Assembly: GCF_012641515.1 (NCBI RefSeq)
Contig: NZ_JABAHY010000001.1
Location: 372,001-436,000 of the forward strand
Reading direction: 5' to 3'
Length of the DNA: 64,000 nucleotides
Source of the DNA: Nesterenkonia sedimenti
Lineage (GTDB): Bacteria > Actinomycetota > Actinomycetes > Actinomycetales > Micrococcaceae
Position numbers and translations under genes: made by a program. This document shows positions 37,157-45,551 of the stretch, in pieces. The stretch's first letter is position 1. The number at the start of each line of letters is the position of its first letter. Under the pieces are notes generated by a model. That model saw only the letters and a program-made list of their open reading frames with translations. It did no database searches and had not been told where the DNA came from.

Positions 37157-39993
37157 AACTTCCCCGTATCCCCGGTTTGGGCAGCTGGCGTCCGATCAGC
37201 GCCCGCCCCGCCCAGAACCCCCACCAGGCTCTGACCAAAACGCCCTTGCCCGGATTGGATCCGGTCTGGTCCCGGGTTGTGCAGGCAAAGACCGACGACG
37301 GCCGCCGCAGTTTCCATGTTCTGGACACCGGCCCGGTGCTCGAGGAGCTCGGTGTGGCTCCGGAGGGCACCATCCTTGCCGTACACGGCAATCCCACCTG
37401 GTCCTATATGTGGCGGGAGGTGCTGGCTGAATCAGTTCGGCAGGCCCAGCAGGCACTCAATGGCGGCTCTGGCCGGATCTGGCGGGTGATCGCCCCCGAT
37501 CAGCTGGATATGGGCTTCTCCGAGCGGCTGGCTCACCCCGAGGCACCCTCAGCCGGTGCGCCCAGCTACCGCAAGCTGGAGCAGCGGATCACTGATCTTG
37601 ATGGCCTGATGGACGCCCTTGAGGTCGAGACCGATAAGCCCCTGGTGACCCTTGGTCATGACTGGGGCGGCATCATCTCCCTGGCCTGGGCCACCCGGCA
37701 TCACCAGGCAGTGGATGCTGCGATCAGCCTCAACACCGCAGTGGATCATCCCTCCGGGGAGCCGGTGCCGGCTGCTCTGCGTGCGGCCATGGCCCCCGGT
37801 GTACTGCCGGCATCCACAGTGACCACCGATGGATTCCTCAAGGTGACCCTCTCGCTGGCCGAGGATATGGATGATGAAACCCGCCGGGCATTCCGCTCCC
37901 CCTATGTCTCTCGCCGTGGTCGCGGCGGCATCGGCGGTTTCGTCGCAGATATCCCAGCCCTGGCCGAACATGATTCCCGCACTGTCTTGGAGGAGACCTC
38001 AGCGGCACTTCGGGAATGGACCAATCCCGCCCTGCTGATCTGGGGACCGAAGGATCCTGTCTTCCAGGACCGCTATCTGCATGACCTCCTCGACCGGCTC
38101 GGAAATGCTGCCGATGGTCAGGGGGCTGATCTGCACCGCTTTGAGGGTGCTGGTCATCTCGTCGGTGAGGATAAGGACATCAGCGAGGTCATCTTCACCT
38201 GGCTGCGGCAGCGCTTCGACGAGCCTCAGGATCAGAGCCTGGCCTCCCCCGAGCCTGCCGCTGAGATCATGGGCCTGCATGACCAGTTGGAGGAGATGGC
38301 TGCCTCCTGGCGCCGGGAGACGCCCGCGGCTGTGGAGATGCCACCGGTGGAGCTTGCTGCCCCCGGGGAACAGCCGGTTACCGTGAGCTGGTCCCAGCTG
38401 CGGGAGGAGGTCAACGCCCTGGCCTCGGGCCTGTATGAGCTCGGAGTCAGCCGCGGTGACCGGATCAGCCTTTTGGTCCAACCGGGGAACTCGCTGACCG
38501 TCATTCTCTACGCCTGCCTGCGCCTGGGTGCGGTGGCCGTGGTCGCCGATGCCGGACTGGGCATTAAGGGGCTGACCCGCGCTGTGCGCAGTGCCCGCCC
38601 AGACTGGGTGATCGGTCAGCGCACCGGCCTCACCGCTGCCCGGGTGCTGGGCTGGCCGGGCCGCCGAATCAGTGTTGATGCCCTCTCCCCCAGGGCCACA
38701 AAGATGCTCGGTGTTGAGGCCAGTGTGGAACGCCTGCTGCGCCGAGCCGGCTCACTAGCCTCCACTGCCGCGGCCCTGCAGGAGATCCCCGCCCCCGCAG
38801 CCCAGGACGATGCCGCGATCCTGTTCACCTCAGGCTCCACCGGCCCAGCCAAGGGTGTCGTCTACACCCATGGCAGGCTGGGTGCGCTGGTGGCACTGCT
38901 GCGTCAACAGTTCGGCGTTGCCCCAGGCGCTTCTCTGATCGCCGGCTTCGCACCCTTCGCGCTGCTGGGCCCAGCCATCGGCGCCACCTCGGTGACCCCG
39001 GATATGGTGGTCACCAAACCGGCAACCCTGACTGCTGCGGCAGTGGCGGAGGCCGCTGCTGCCGGCCAGGCCACCATGTTCTTCGGCTCCCCGGCGGCAC
39101 TGAAGAATGTTGCTGCCACTGCCCATCGGCTCACCGATGAGCAGCGTGAGGCGCTGCGCCGGATCCGTTTGGTCCTCTCCGCCGGCGCTCCGGTGCATCC
39201 GGCCCTGCTGGACACCGTTCAGGAGATCTTCCCGGAGGCTGAGCTGCACACCCCCTACGGGATGACCGAGGGTCTGCTGCAGGCAGATTTCACCCGTGAG
39301 GAGATCCACCAGGCCGCTGAGGAGTCAGCCTCACCCCGCAGCCAGGCCGGGGTCTGCGTGGGCCGTCCAGTCTCCGGAGTTCATTTCAGCCTTGCTCCCC
39401 TGGATCAGCTGGGACGCCCCGCTGAAACTGAACTGCTGGATCCCGCCGAAGCCCCCGGAGTGCTCTCCGAGCTGGTGGTCTCAGCTGCGCATCTGAAGGA
39501 ACGCTACGACCGGCTGTGGTTCACCGATCAGCAGTCCCGCCGGGATACCAAGGATCAGCTGATCTGGCACCGCACCGGTGATATCGGCGCCTTCGACGCC
39601 CAGGGCCGGCTGTGGATTCAGGGCCGGCTTCAGCATGTGATCACTACCCCGGCTGGTCCTATCGGCCCCGGGGTCGTAGAGACTCCCGTGGATGCCCTGG
39701 CGGAAGTGGCTCGCAGTGCCGCTGTGGGTGTGGGGCCTGTGGGCACCCAGTCGGTGGTTGTCATCGTGGAGGCTGAGCGGGGTCAGAAGCTGCATCTGCC
39801 CGGGACTCCTTTGGCCCGACCGGAGTTCGCCCGGGAGGTCCGCGCTGCCTGTGCTGATGTCCAGGAGGTCTCCACCGTGCTGGTGGTGGATTCTCTGCCC
39901 ACTGATATTCGGCATAACTCCAAGATCGATCGTTCCGCCCTGGCCCAGTGGGCTGAGCAGGTTGTCGCCGGGAAGAAGGTGAGCGCTCCGTGA
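37150..39993 (+). CDS. oleBC: OleBC fusion: beta-lactone decarboxylase plus beta-lactone synthetase
   Basis: A 947-residue two-domain protein. Residues about 1-360 are an alpha/beta hydrolase of the haloalkane-dehalogenase type with nucleophile Asp171 (LGHDWGG) and His336 (EGAGHLVGE): the OleB part, which decarboxylates a cis-beta-lactone to a cis-olefin. Residues about 375-947 are an ANL adenylating enzyme with P-loop FTSGSTGPAKG at 559-569 and HTPYGMTEG: the OleC part, which closes the beta-hydroxy acid to the beta-lactone using ATP. This fusion is known from Micrococcus luteus. ATG 37150 has GGAG five bases upstream and overlaps oleA by 7 bp. Confidence 0.92.
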   Translation: MVKLPRIPGLGSWRPISARPAQNPHQALTKTPLPGLDPVWSRVVQAKTDDGRRSFHVLDTGPVLEELGVAPEGTILAVHGNPTWSYMWREVLAESVRQAQQALNGGSGRIWRVIAPDQLDMGFSERLAHPEAPSAGAPSYRKLEQRITDLDGLMDALEVETDKPLVTLGHDWGGIISLAWATRHHQAVDAAISLNTAVDHPSGEPVPAALRAAMAPGVLPASTVTTDGFLKVTLSLAEDMDDETRRAFRSPYVSRRGRGGIGGFVADIPALAEHDSRTVLEETSAALREWTNPALLIWGPKDPVFQDRYLHDLLDRLGNAADGQGADLHRFEGAGHLVGEDKDISEVIFTWLRQRFDEPQDQSLASPEPAAEIMGLHDQLEEMAASWRRETPAAVEMPPVELAAPGEQPVTVSWSQLREEVNALASGLYELGVSRGDRISLLVQPGNSLTVILYACLRLGAVAVVADAGLGIKGLTRAVRSARPDWVIGQRTGLTAARVLGWPGRRISVDALSPRATKMLGVEASVERLLRRAGSLASTAAALQEIPAPAAQDDAAILFTSGSTGPAKGVVYTHGRLGALVALLRQQFGVAPGASLIAGFAPFALLGPAIGATSVTPDMVVTKPATLTAAAVAEAAAAGQATMFFGSPAALKNVAATAHRLTDEQREALRRIRLVLSAGAPVHPALLDTVQEIFPEAELHTPYGMTEGLLQADFTREEIHQAAEESASPRSQAGVCVGRPVSGVHFSLAPLDQLGRPAETELLDPAEAPGVLSELVVSAAHLKERYDRLWFTDQQSRRDTKDQLIWHRTGDIGAFDAQGRLWIQGRLQHVITTPAGPIGPGVVETPVDALAEVARSAAVGVGPVGTQSVVVIVEAERGQKLHLPGTPLARPEFAREVRAACADVQEVSTVLVVDSLPTDIRHNSKIDRSALAQWAEQVVAGKKVSAP

Positions 39994-41015
39994 GCACTGA
40001 ACTGCTGCCGCCGTCGAAGGTTCTGATCACTGGGGCCTCTGGACTGTTGGGTCGCAGTGTTGCCGCTCGCCTGGCCGAATTGGGCTATGCGGTCACCACC
40101 ATGCAGCGCAGTGCCTCGGGGCTGACCGGGGTGCGTGAGCTGCGGGGCTCGCTGACCGACCCCGATGCGGTCGCCCGTGCTGTGGAGGGTCAGGATGCGA
40201 TCATCCATATGGCGGCCAAGGTCTCGGTCTCCGGTGCCCGTGAGGAGTTCGAGAACGTCAATATCCGCGGCACTGAGCAGATCTTCGACGCCGCCTGGGC
40301 GGCTGGAGTGGAGAACATCCTCTATGTCTCCTCCCCCTCGGTGGCCCATGCCGGTGAATCCCTGGTCGGTGCCTCTGCGGGTGCACCGGATCCAGTGCAT
40401 GCCCAGGGGAACTATGCCCAGACCAAGGCTGCGGCTGAGCTGATTGCTCAGGAACGGACCAGCCTGGGCACGAATGTGCTGATCATGCGCCCGCATCTGG
40501 TCTGGGGCCCCGGTGATGGCCAGCTGACCCATCGGATTGTTGCCCGTGCCCGTTCCGGGCGGCTTCCTCTGCTGGGCAATGGTGCTGCCCTGGTGGATAC
40601 GCTCTATATCGATAATGCGGTGGATGCTTTCACCGCGGGCCTGCGCAGGCTGCCCCAGTTGGCCGGTGAGCGCCTGGTGGTCACCAATGGTGAGCCCCGG
40701 CCGATCGGGGAGCTGCTGATCGGGATCGCTGAGGCCGGAGGCGCTCGCCGCCCGCGGCTGCGGGTGACCCCGGGTGTGGCCAAGGCTGCTGGTCTGGCCA
40801 TTGAGAAGGTCTGGGCTGGGGCTTCACGCTTTGTGCAGATGCCCGGTGACGGCGAGCCGCCGATGACTAAGTTCCTGGCTGAACAGCTCTCCACTGCCCA
40901 CTGGTTTGATCAGCGCCGCACCCGCGAGCTCTTGGACTGGAGACCATCAGTCAACGTGGAGGAGGGTCTGGCCCGCCTGGCCGACCACGTCCAGAGAACC
41001 GGCAGCGTCCTCTAA
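39990..41015 (+). CDS. oleD: OleD, 2-alkyl-3-ketoalkanoate reductase
   Basis: A 341-residue extended SDR enzyme reducing the OleA product to the 2-alkyl-3-hydroxy acid with NADPH. It shows GASGLLG at 15-21 and the catalytic Ser114-Tyr142-Lys146 set (VSSPS, NYAQTK). GTG 39990 overlaps the oleBC stop by 4 bp, so the three ole genes form a tight unit in reaction-enzyme order A, B-C, D. The stop at 41013-41015 is followed 7 bp later by the first 65-bp inverted repeat. Confidence 0.92.
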   Translation: MSTELLPPSKVLITGASGLLGRSVAARLAELGYAVTTMQRSASGLTGVRELRGSLTDPDAVARAVEGQDAIIHMAAKVSVSGAREEFENVNIRGTEQIFDAAWAAGVENILYVSSPSVAHAGESLVGASAGAPDPVHAQGNYAQTKAAAELIAQERTSLGTNVLIMRPHLVWGPGDGQLTHRIVARARSGRLPLLGNGAALVDTLYIDNAVDAFTAGLRRLPQLAGERLVVTNGEPRPIGELLIGIAEAGGARRPRLRVTPGVAKAAGLAIEKVWAGASRFVQMPGDGEPPMTKFLAEQLSTAHWFDQRRTRELLDWRPSVNVEEGLARLADHVQRTGSVL

Positions 41016-41022
41016 CCCCTCC

Positions 41023-41087
41023 CGATTTTCATAGACCTGTTGGTTCCTCAGAGCGCTATAGCTCACTGATAGGTCAACAGCTCTATG
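41023..41087. repeat. left 65-bp inverted repeat of the DUF4269/DUF559 module
   Basis: This 65-bp sequence matches the reverse complement of 42672-42736 at 47 of 65 positions without gaps. The outer 13 bp (CGATTTTCATAGA), an inner 14 bp (TCAACAGCTCTATG) and a central CTATAGC are identical. It can fold on itself (CATAGA-C-CTGTTG with CAACAG-C-TCTATG). It lies 7 bp after the oleD stop, and its inner end supplies the TAG stop of the DUF4269 gene. No target-site duplication is evident outside the pair. Confidence 0.8.
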
Positions 41088-41634
41088 CAAGCAGACCTTC
41101 ATCCAGCAGAGCGAGATAGGGATCGCCTTCCAGCCCTAATGCATGGGCAAAGGCAGGTTCAGTCTTCATACCGCTGACCTTGAGTTGATGGACCTGCTCT
41201 GCGAGGACTGGACCTCCGCGCTGCAGCAGAACGTACTCCGCCACCAGGTGCCTAAAGGCTCTCTGCTCCCGGACAGGAGTCTGCTGAATGAAGAACTCAA
41301 TCGGGAAAGCATCCCCTTCGAAGGCTACGCACCAGGTCTCTTCTTCTCTGCTGTGTGGCCACACTGACAGCCCTGGAGCCTGGGAGAAACACTCGACGAC
41401 GGCGTCCCGTGCAGCTTTGGGATCACGGCTGGACACCAGAATGTCCAGGTCTGAAGTGTCCACATCTATTCCCAGCGGGAGAGTACCGGCGAGCACCCAT
41501 TCTTCGATCTCTGGTATGGAGTCCAAACCCAAATCCTGCAGTGCTTCGGCTGCGGTTTGCTGCCGTTGTGAGCCGGCCAAGAGGTAGCTTCGATCGAGGA
41601 GCTTCTCCGTGGCAGCAATGACATCATGTGGCAT
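41083..41634 (-). CDS. DUF4269 nucleotidyltransferase-like protein
   Basis: A 183-residue protein. GTLPLGIDVDTSDLDILV (residues 50-67) is the glycine-turn plus DxD pattern of nucleotidyltransferase folds, with Asp62 and Asp64 as likely metal ligands; the layout matches DUF4269, whose substrate is unknown. It diverges from the AbiEi/DUF559-like gene with 91 bp between starts, and its TAG stop lies in the inner edge of the left inverted repeat. Its base and codon use look less GC-biased than the flanking genes. A toxin or modifying role in a defence-like pair is possible but unproven. Confidence 0.72.
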   Translation of the reverse strand: MPHDVIAATEKLLDRSYLLAGSQRQQTAAEALQDLGLDSIPEIEEWVLAGTLPLGIDVDTSDLDILVSSRDPKAARDAVVECFSQAPGLSVWPHSREEETWCVAFEGDAFPIEFFIQQTPVREQRAFRHLVAEYVLLQRGGPVLAEQVHQLKVSGMKTEPAFAHALGLEGDPYLALLDEGLLA

Positions 41635-41725
41635 AAGTTCACTGTATCGGCTGGTCGGAAGGGGGTTCGGCCCCCAGCTGTGGAAAACGTCTGCAGAATT
41701 TCGGAATCACGGACATCATGAGGAC

Positions 41726-42676
41726 ATGGCGTCCGGGAACTCTGCCCAGAACACCGTTTTGAAGCTGAGCCGCGCTCTAGAAGATGGGACTCATCTGGCC
41801 TTCCACTACGGCCGCCAGGTGAAGCGTGGCGAACTGCTCAAACTCCGACGGGGTATATATGTGCCCACCATAACTTGGTTTGAAGCTCATCCTTCTGAAC
41901 GGTTCAGTTACGCTATTCAGGCTGTAGCCGCTCATTTGGAAAGGCCTATCTTCTGCCGTGAGACAGCCTTGCACATATGGGGTATACCGCTGCTTCGAAT
42001 GCCAGAAGCAGTGCAGGTTAGGGCTAAGAACCGGGGTGAGGTGCGCCTGATACCCCAGCCTAGGATGACAGTCAGGATGACTGTCGATGCATTCCTGCGT
42101 CAGTGCACTGATATCCGTAAGGAGTTGGTCTCACCGGCAGCTTTTCGCGGTTTCGGCACTCGGTATGTGACTCCGCTTCCACGCCTCAGCTTCGCTGACG
42201 GGGTAGTGGCCCTTGATGCAGCCCTGCGTGGAACTGACCAGCACTCCCCCGTCTCGACCGAGCTTCTGCAATCATTGGCCTCGGAGTTAATGGGGTCCCG
42301 TCCAGCTCGCTTTCGGTGGGAGAAAGCCTTCAACACCGCAAGTCCACTATCTGAGTCCCCCGGAGAGTCCTGGGCCCGTGCTCTCTATGAAGAGCTGGGT
42401 TTCAGGACCCCGAAGCTACAGGTTTCCCTAACCACTGAGGGCAAGAGGTACCGGGTGGACTTCCTCTGGGAGGAGGCCGGCGTTGTCGGGGAGTTCGATG
42501 GGTGGATGAAGTACCAGACAGAGGGTCGTGAAGCCCTGAGGGCAGAGAAGTTGCGTGAGGATGCCATTCGCAGCCTCGGTTTCACTGTCCTGCGCATCTA
42601 CTGGGAGGACCTCCAGAACCCCGAGCAGCTCAGACGCAAGCTTCAGCGCGCGGGAGTGCCTACCCAATCCTCATAG
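41726..42676 (+). CDS. AbiEi-like / DUF559 nuclease-fold protein
   Basis: A 316-residue protein. The N-terminal part (about 10-50; LKLSRALEDG, then LLKLRRGIYVP) resembles the winged-helix of AbiEi-type transcriptional regulators. The C-terminal part (about 210-300) has a DUF559 / Vsr-like PD-(D/E)xK core: Asp245 (YRVDFLW), Glu256 and Asp258 (GEFDGWMKY) and Lys262, then RSLGFTVLRIYWEDL. Such two-part proteins are frequent in actinobacterial accessory regions and of unknown role. The frame is open to 41609, but GAGG precedes ATG 41726. The TAG stop lies in the right inverted repeat. AT-richer codon use suggests later acquisition. Confidence 0.75.
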   Translation: MASGNSAQNTVLKLSRALEDGTHLAFHYGRQVKRGELLKLRRGIYVPTITWFEAHPSERFSYAIQAVAAHLERPIFCRETALHIWGIPLLRMPEAVQVRAKNRGEVRLIPQPRMTVRMTVDAFLRQCTDIRKELVSPAAFRGFGTRYVTPLPRLSFADGVVALDAALRGTDQHSPVSTELLQSLASELMGSRPARFRWEKAFNTASPLSESPGESWARALYEELGFRTPKLQVSLTTEGKRYRVDFLWEEAGVVGEFDGWMKYQTEGREALRAEKLREDAIRSLGFTVLRIYWEDLQNPEQLRRKLQRAGVPTQSS

Positions 42677-42736
42677 AGCTGTTGATGCCGCAGATGGCTA
42701 TAGGGGTCTGAATCTCGAATAACTCTATGAAAATCG
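42672..42736. repeat. right 65-bp inverted repeat of the DUF4269/DUF559 module
   Basis: Partner of 41023-41087 in opposite orientation. Its inner end begins CATAGAGCTGTTGA, and the TAG in it is the stop codon of the DUF559-like gene; the outer end is TCTATGAAAATCG. It can pair with itself through TCATAGAG and CTCTATGA. It ends 15 bp before the stop of pat. No T-run suited to an intrinsic terminator follows it in the direction of the DUF559-like gene. Confidence 0.8.
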
Positions 42737-42751
42737 TTGCCGAACAGGAGG

Positions 42752-45472
42752 TCAGTATTTGCTGATGGCGCGGCGGGCGGAATCGGTGCGCTGCTCGGGG
42801 TTGGCGATATCCACTGTGGCATGCAGGATGCTCACACCCTCCGGAGAGGCCAGAAGTGGGGAGAGCTGCAGGGAAGCCACCTGCGGGTGGTTGTCCTTCA
42901 GCGTGGCCACTCGCTGCACGGTATCCCGCAGCGCCTCATAGTCCACCGCGGGCAGCCCCTGGTAGCCGAAGAGCTTCTGGGAGGCCTTCGGGGCATGCAG
43001 CAGCCGGTGCAGGTCCTGGTCGGTCAGCGGTGGCACCCCATGGGCCCAGTCCTCCAGCAGATCCACTGCGTCCCCGGAGATGCCGAAGGACAGCACTGGG
43101 CCCATCATGGGATCCTCAATCGCCCGGACAATACAGCCCTGCCCGGTGGGGGCCATGGCCTGGACCTCCAGTCCGGGGCTGCCGTATTTGGCCAACTGAC
43201 GGCGCATATCGGCCACCACCCGGCGCAGCATATCCTCGGAGTCGATATTCAGCTGCACCCCGCCCAGGTCCAGACGATGGCGCAGATACGCGTTGGTGGA
43301 CTTCACTGCCACCGGATAGCCCAGTTCAGCTGCTGCCTCCGCGGCGGCGTCGACAGTCTCAAAGCCCACCGAGGGCAGAACCTCGAGCCCGTAGAGTCCC
43401 AGCAGCTGTTTCAGCTGCTCATCATTGAGCCGGTGCAGTGCCGCGCCGTCGACATCTTGGAGCCACCCATCGAGCAGGGCATCTCCCTGGCGGGCGACTT
43501 TGGTTCCTTCGAGCCCTTCGGGGATATAGGACTCCCCTACGCCCTGGGACCGCCAGCGGTGATAACTGACGATCTTGGCCAGTGCCGAGACTGAGCGGGC
43601 CGGGGAGGAGAAGACCGGGACTCCCTGCTGGAGGGCGGAGGTCTCGATCACCGGTCCGGCATTGCCGATGAAGTTCAGCGGAACATCGGCATCCAGAATC
43701 CCGATCAGAGACATCACCATTGGTTTGGTGTACTGCTGGGCGGTCATCGAGATCGCCCGGGAGTGGTCGTGGTGGTCCCCAGTGATCGAGGGCTGCAGGC
43801 AGACAGCCACGGAGTCGACGTCGTCGTCCTCGAAAAGCTGGGCCAGGGCGGTGGTGAGATTCTCCTGGGCAACAGCCCTGGTGCCCTCGAGATCGAGGTC
43901 GCTGATCACCGTGGTGGGTTCCAGGCCGTGCGACTCGGCGGCATCGGCCAGCAGCCGGCCCATGGCCGCGGAATTGGCCAGGATGCCGAGCCGGTTACCC
44001 GCCGGCAGCGGCTGGGTGGCCAGGACTTCGAGGATGTCCATCAGGGAATCGTGGTTACCGGCCTGGATAACCCCGGAGTTCTTCAGCATCGCATCCACCG
44101 CACCCTTGGGAGCCCGGGAAAGACGGACCTCATGGCCCGGGGGCAGCCGGTGTCCGCTGAGGTCACCGGTGGCCACCACAACAGGTTTGGTCAGCGAGAG
44201 CCGCCGGGCAATCCGGGAAAATTTACGCGGGTTGCCGAAGGACTCGAGATAGACCCCGACGGCGCGGGTGGCGTCGTCGTCCTCGAAATACTGCATGGCG
44301 TCATTGCCGGAGAGGTCAGCACGGTTGCCCGCCGAGATCACCGAGGAGAGCCCCAGCTCCCGGCGGTGCGCCTGGGCGTAGAGAGAGACACCGATGGAGG
44401 CCGATTGGCTGAACAGTCCCACTCCCCCGGGCACGGGCATAGTCGGTGACAGCGAGGCGTTCAGGGAGACATCGGGGTCAGTGTTGATCAGGCCCACTGA
44501 GGCCGGTCCGATGACCCGCATCCCCCAGCGCCGGGCCTGACTGACCAGTTCGCGCTGGTCAGTGCCGTCAATTCCGCCGGTGATGACCAAAATGCCTTTG
44601 ACCCCATTGCGCCCGCAGTCGCTGACCACCTCGGCCAGATGTTCGGCGGGGACGCAGACTACGGCGAGGTCGATGTCCTGTTTGATGTGCTCCAAGGCCG
44701 AGTAGGCCGGGGTCCCGCCGACCTCAAAGGCCTCGGGGTTGACCGAGTGCACTCCCCCGGAGAACTGACCCTCGATGATGTTCTGCAGCAGGTGGTAGCC
44801 CACTGAACCGTACTCCCGGGAGGCCCCGATGACGGCAACCTGGTCGGGGTTGAGCAGCTCACGGACGCTGCGGGCCTCGGCGCGGTGTTCGCGGGCCTCC
44901 ATCACCGCCCTGGACCGGTCAGTGGGGTCGATGGAGAACTCCAGCAGCACCACACCGTCCTCGTATTTGCGCTGGACTTCGTAGCCGGCCTCGGAGAAGA
45001 CAGTGAGCATTTTGCGGTTCTCCGGCAGCACCTCGGCGGAGAACTTCTCGATGCCGACCTCACGCCCGGCGGCGGTGAGATGCTCCAGTAGAATCGAACC
45101 GAGCCCACGGCCCTGGTGCTGATCGGCAATATTGAAGGAGACCTCAGCCTCAGTGGAGTCATCGATGCGGTCGAAACCGCCGACGCCGATGATCTCCTCC
45201 TCACCGGAGGAACCACCCAGCAGCACCACCAGGGAGACCCGGTTGACGTGGTCCACAGTGGTGAACCGTTCCAGTTCCTTCTCGGTCAGCGCCGACTTAT
45301 AGGTGAAGTAGCGCAGGTAGATCGAGGACTCCGACTGGCGTCGGTGCATCCGGGCGTAACGGTCAGCGTCATCGGGCCGTACCGGACGCAGATGGGCTGC
45401 TGCACCATCGCGCAGCACAACATCTGCTTCCCAGTGGGCCGGATATCCGCTGGTTTTCGCCGTCTCACCCAT
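42752..45472 (-). CDS. Pat-type protein: GNAT acetyltransferase fused to NDP-forming acyl-CoA synthetase-like domains
   Basis: A 906-residue protein. Residues about 25-190 form a GNAT domain with the acetyl-CoA loop DQHQGRGLGSILLEHL near 136-151. From about 205 on come the domains of the ADP-forming acetyl-CoA synthetase family: the CoA-binding VAVIGASREYGSVGYHLLQNI, succinyl-CoA-ligase-like folds, and an ATP-grasp region near 690-900 with GYPVAVKSTNAYLRHR. Pat/YfiQ proteins acetylate lysines of metabolic enzymes such as acetyl-CoA synthetase. The GNAT domain is first here, whereas in E. coli it is last. The stop is 15 bp from the right inverted repeat. Confidence 0.87.
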   Translation of the reverse strand: MGETAKTSGYPAHWEADVVLRDGAAAHLRPVRPDDADRYARMHRRQSESSIYLRYFTYKSALTEKELERFTTVDHVNRVSLVVLLGGSSGEEEIIGVGGFDRIDDSTEAEVSFNIADQHQGRGLGSILLEHLTAAGREVGIEKFSAEVLPENRKMLTVFSEAGYEVQRKYEDGVVLLEFSIDPTDRSRAVMEAREHRAEARSVRELLNPDQVAVIGASREYGSVGYHLLQNIIEGQFSGGVHSVNPEAFEVGGTPAYSALEHIKQDIDLAVVCVPAEHLAEVVSDCGRNGVKGILVITGGIDGTDQRELVSQARRWGMRVIGPASVGLINTDPDVSLNASLSPTMPVPGGVGLFSQSASIGVSLYAQAHRRELGLSSVISAGNRADLSGNDAMQYFEDDDATRAVGVYLESFGNPRKFSRIARRLSLTKPVVVATGDLSGHRLPPGHEVRLSRAPKGAVDAMLKNSGVIQAGNHDSLMDILEVLATQPLPAGNRLGILANSAAMGRLLADAAESHGLEPTTVISDLDLEGTRAVAQENLTTALAQLFEDDDVDSVAVCLQPSITGDHHDHSRAISMTAQQYTKPMVMSLIGILDADVPLNFIGNAGPVIETSALQQGVPVFSSPARSVSALAKIVSYHRWRSQGVGESYIPEGLEGTKVARQGDALLDGWLQDVDGAALHRLNDEQLKQLLGLYGLEVLPSVGFETVDAAAEAAAELGYPVAVKSTNAYLRHRLDLGGVQLNIDSEDMLRRVVADMRRQLAKYGSPGLEVQAMAPTGQGCIVRAIEDPMMGPVLSFGISGDAVDLLEDWAHGVPPLTDQDLHRLLHAPKASQKLFGYQGLPAVDYEALRDTVQRVATLKDNHPQVASLQLSPLLASPEGVSILHATVDIANPEQRTDSARRAISKY

Positions 45473-45551
45473 AGGATCAAGACTAACCAGAGAAATTGTT
45501 TAGACCTAGAGATCGCAACGATCACGCAGAAAAGGATCACGTTCCCCGCTT

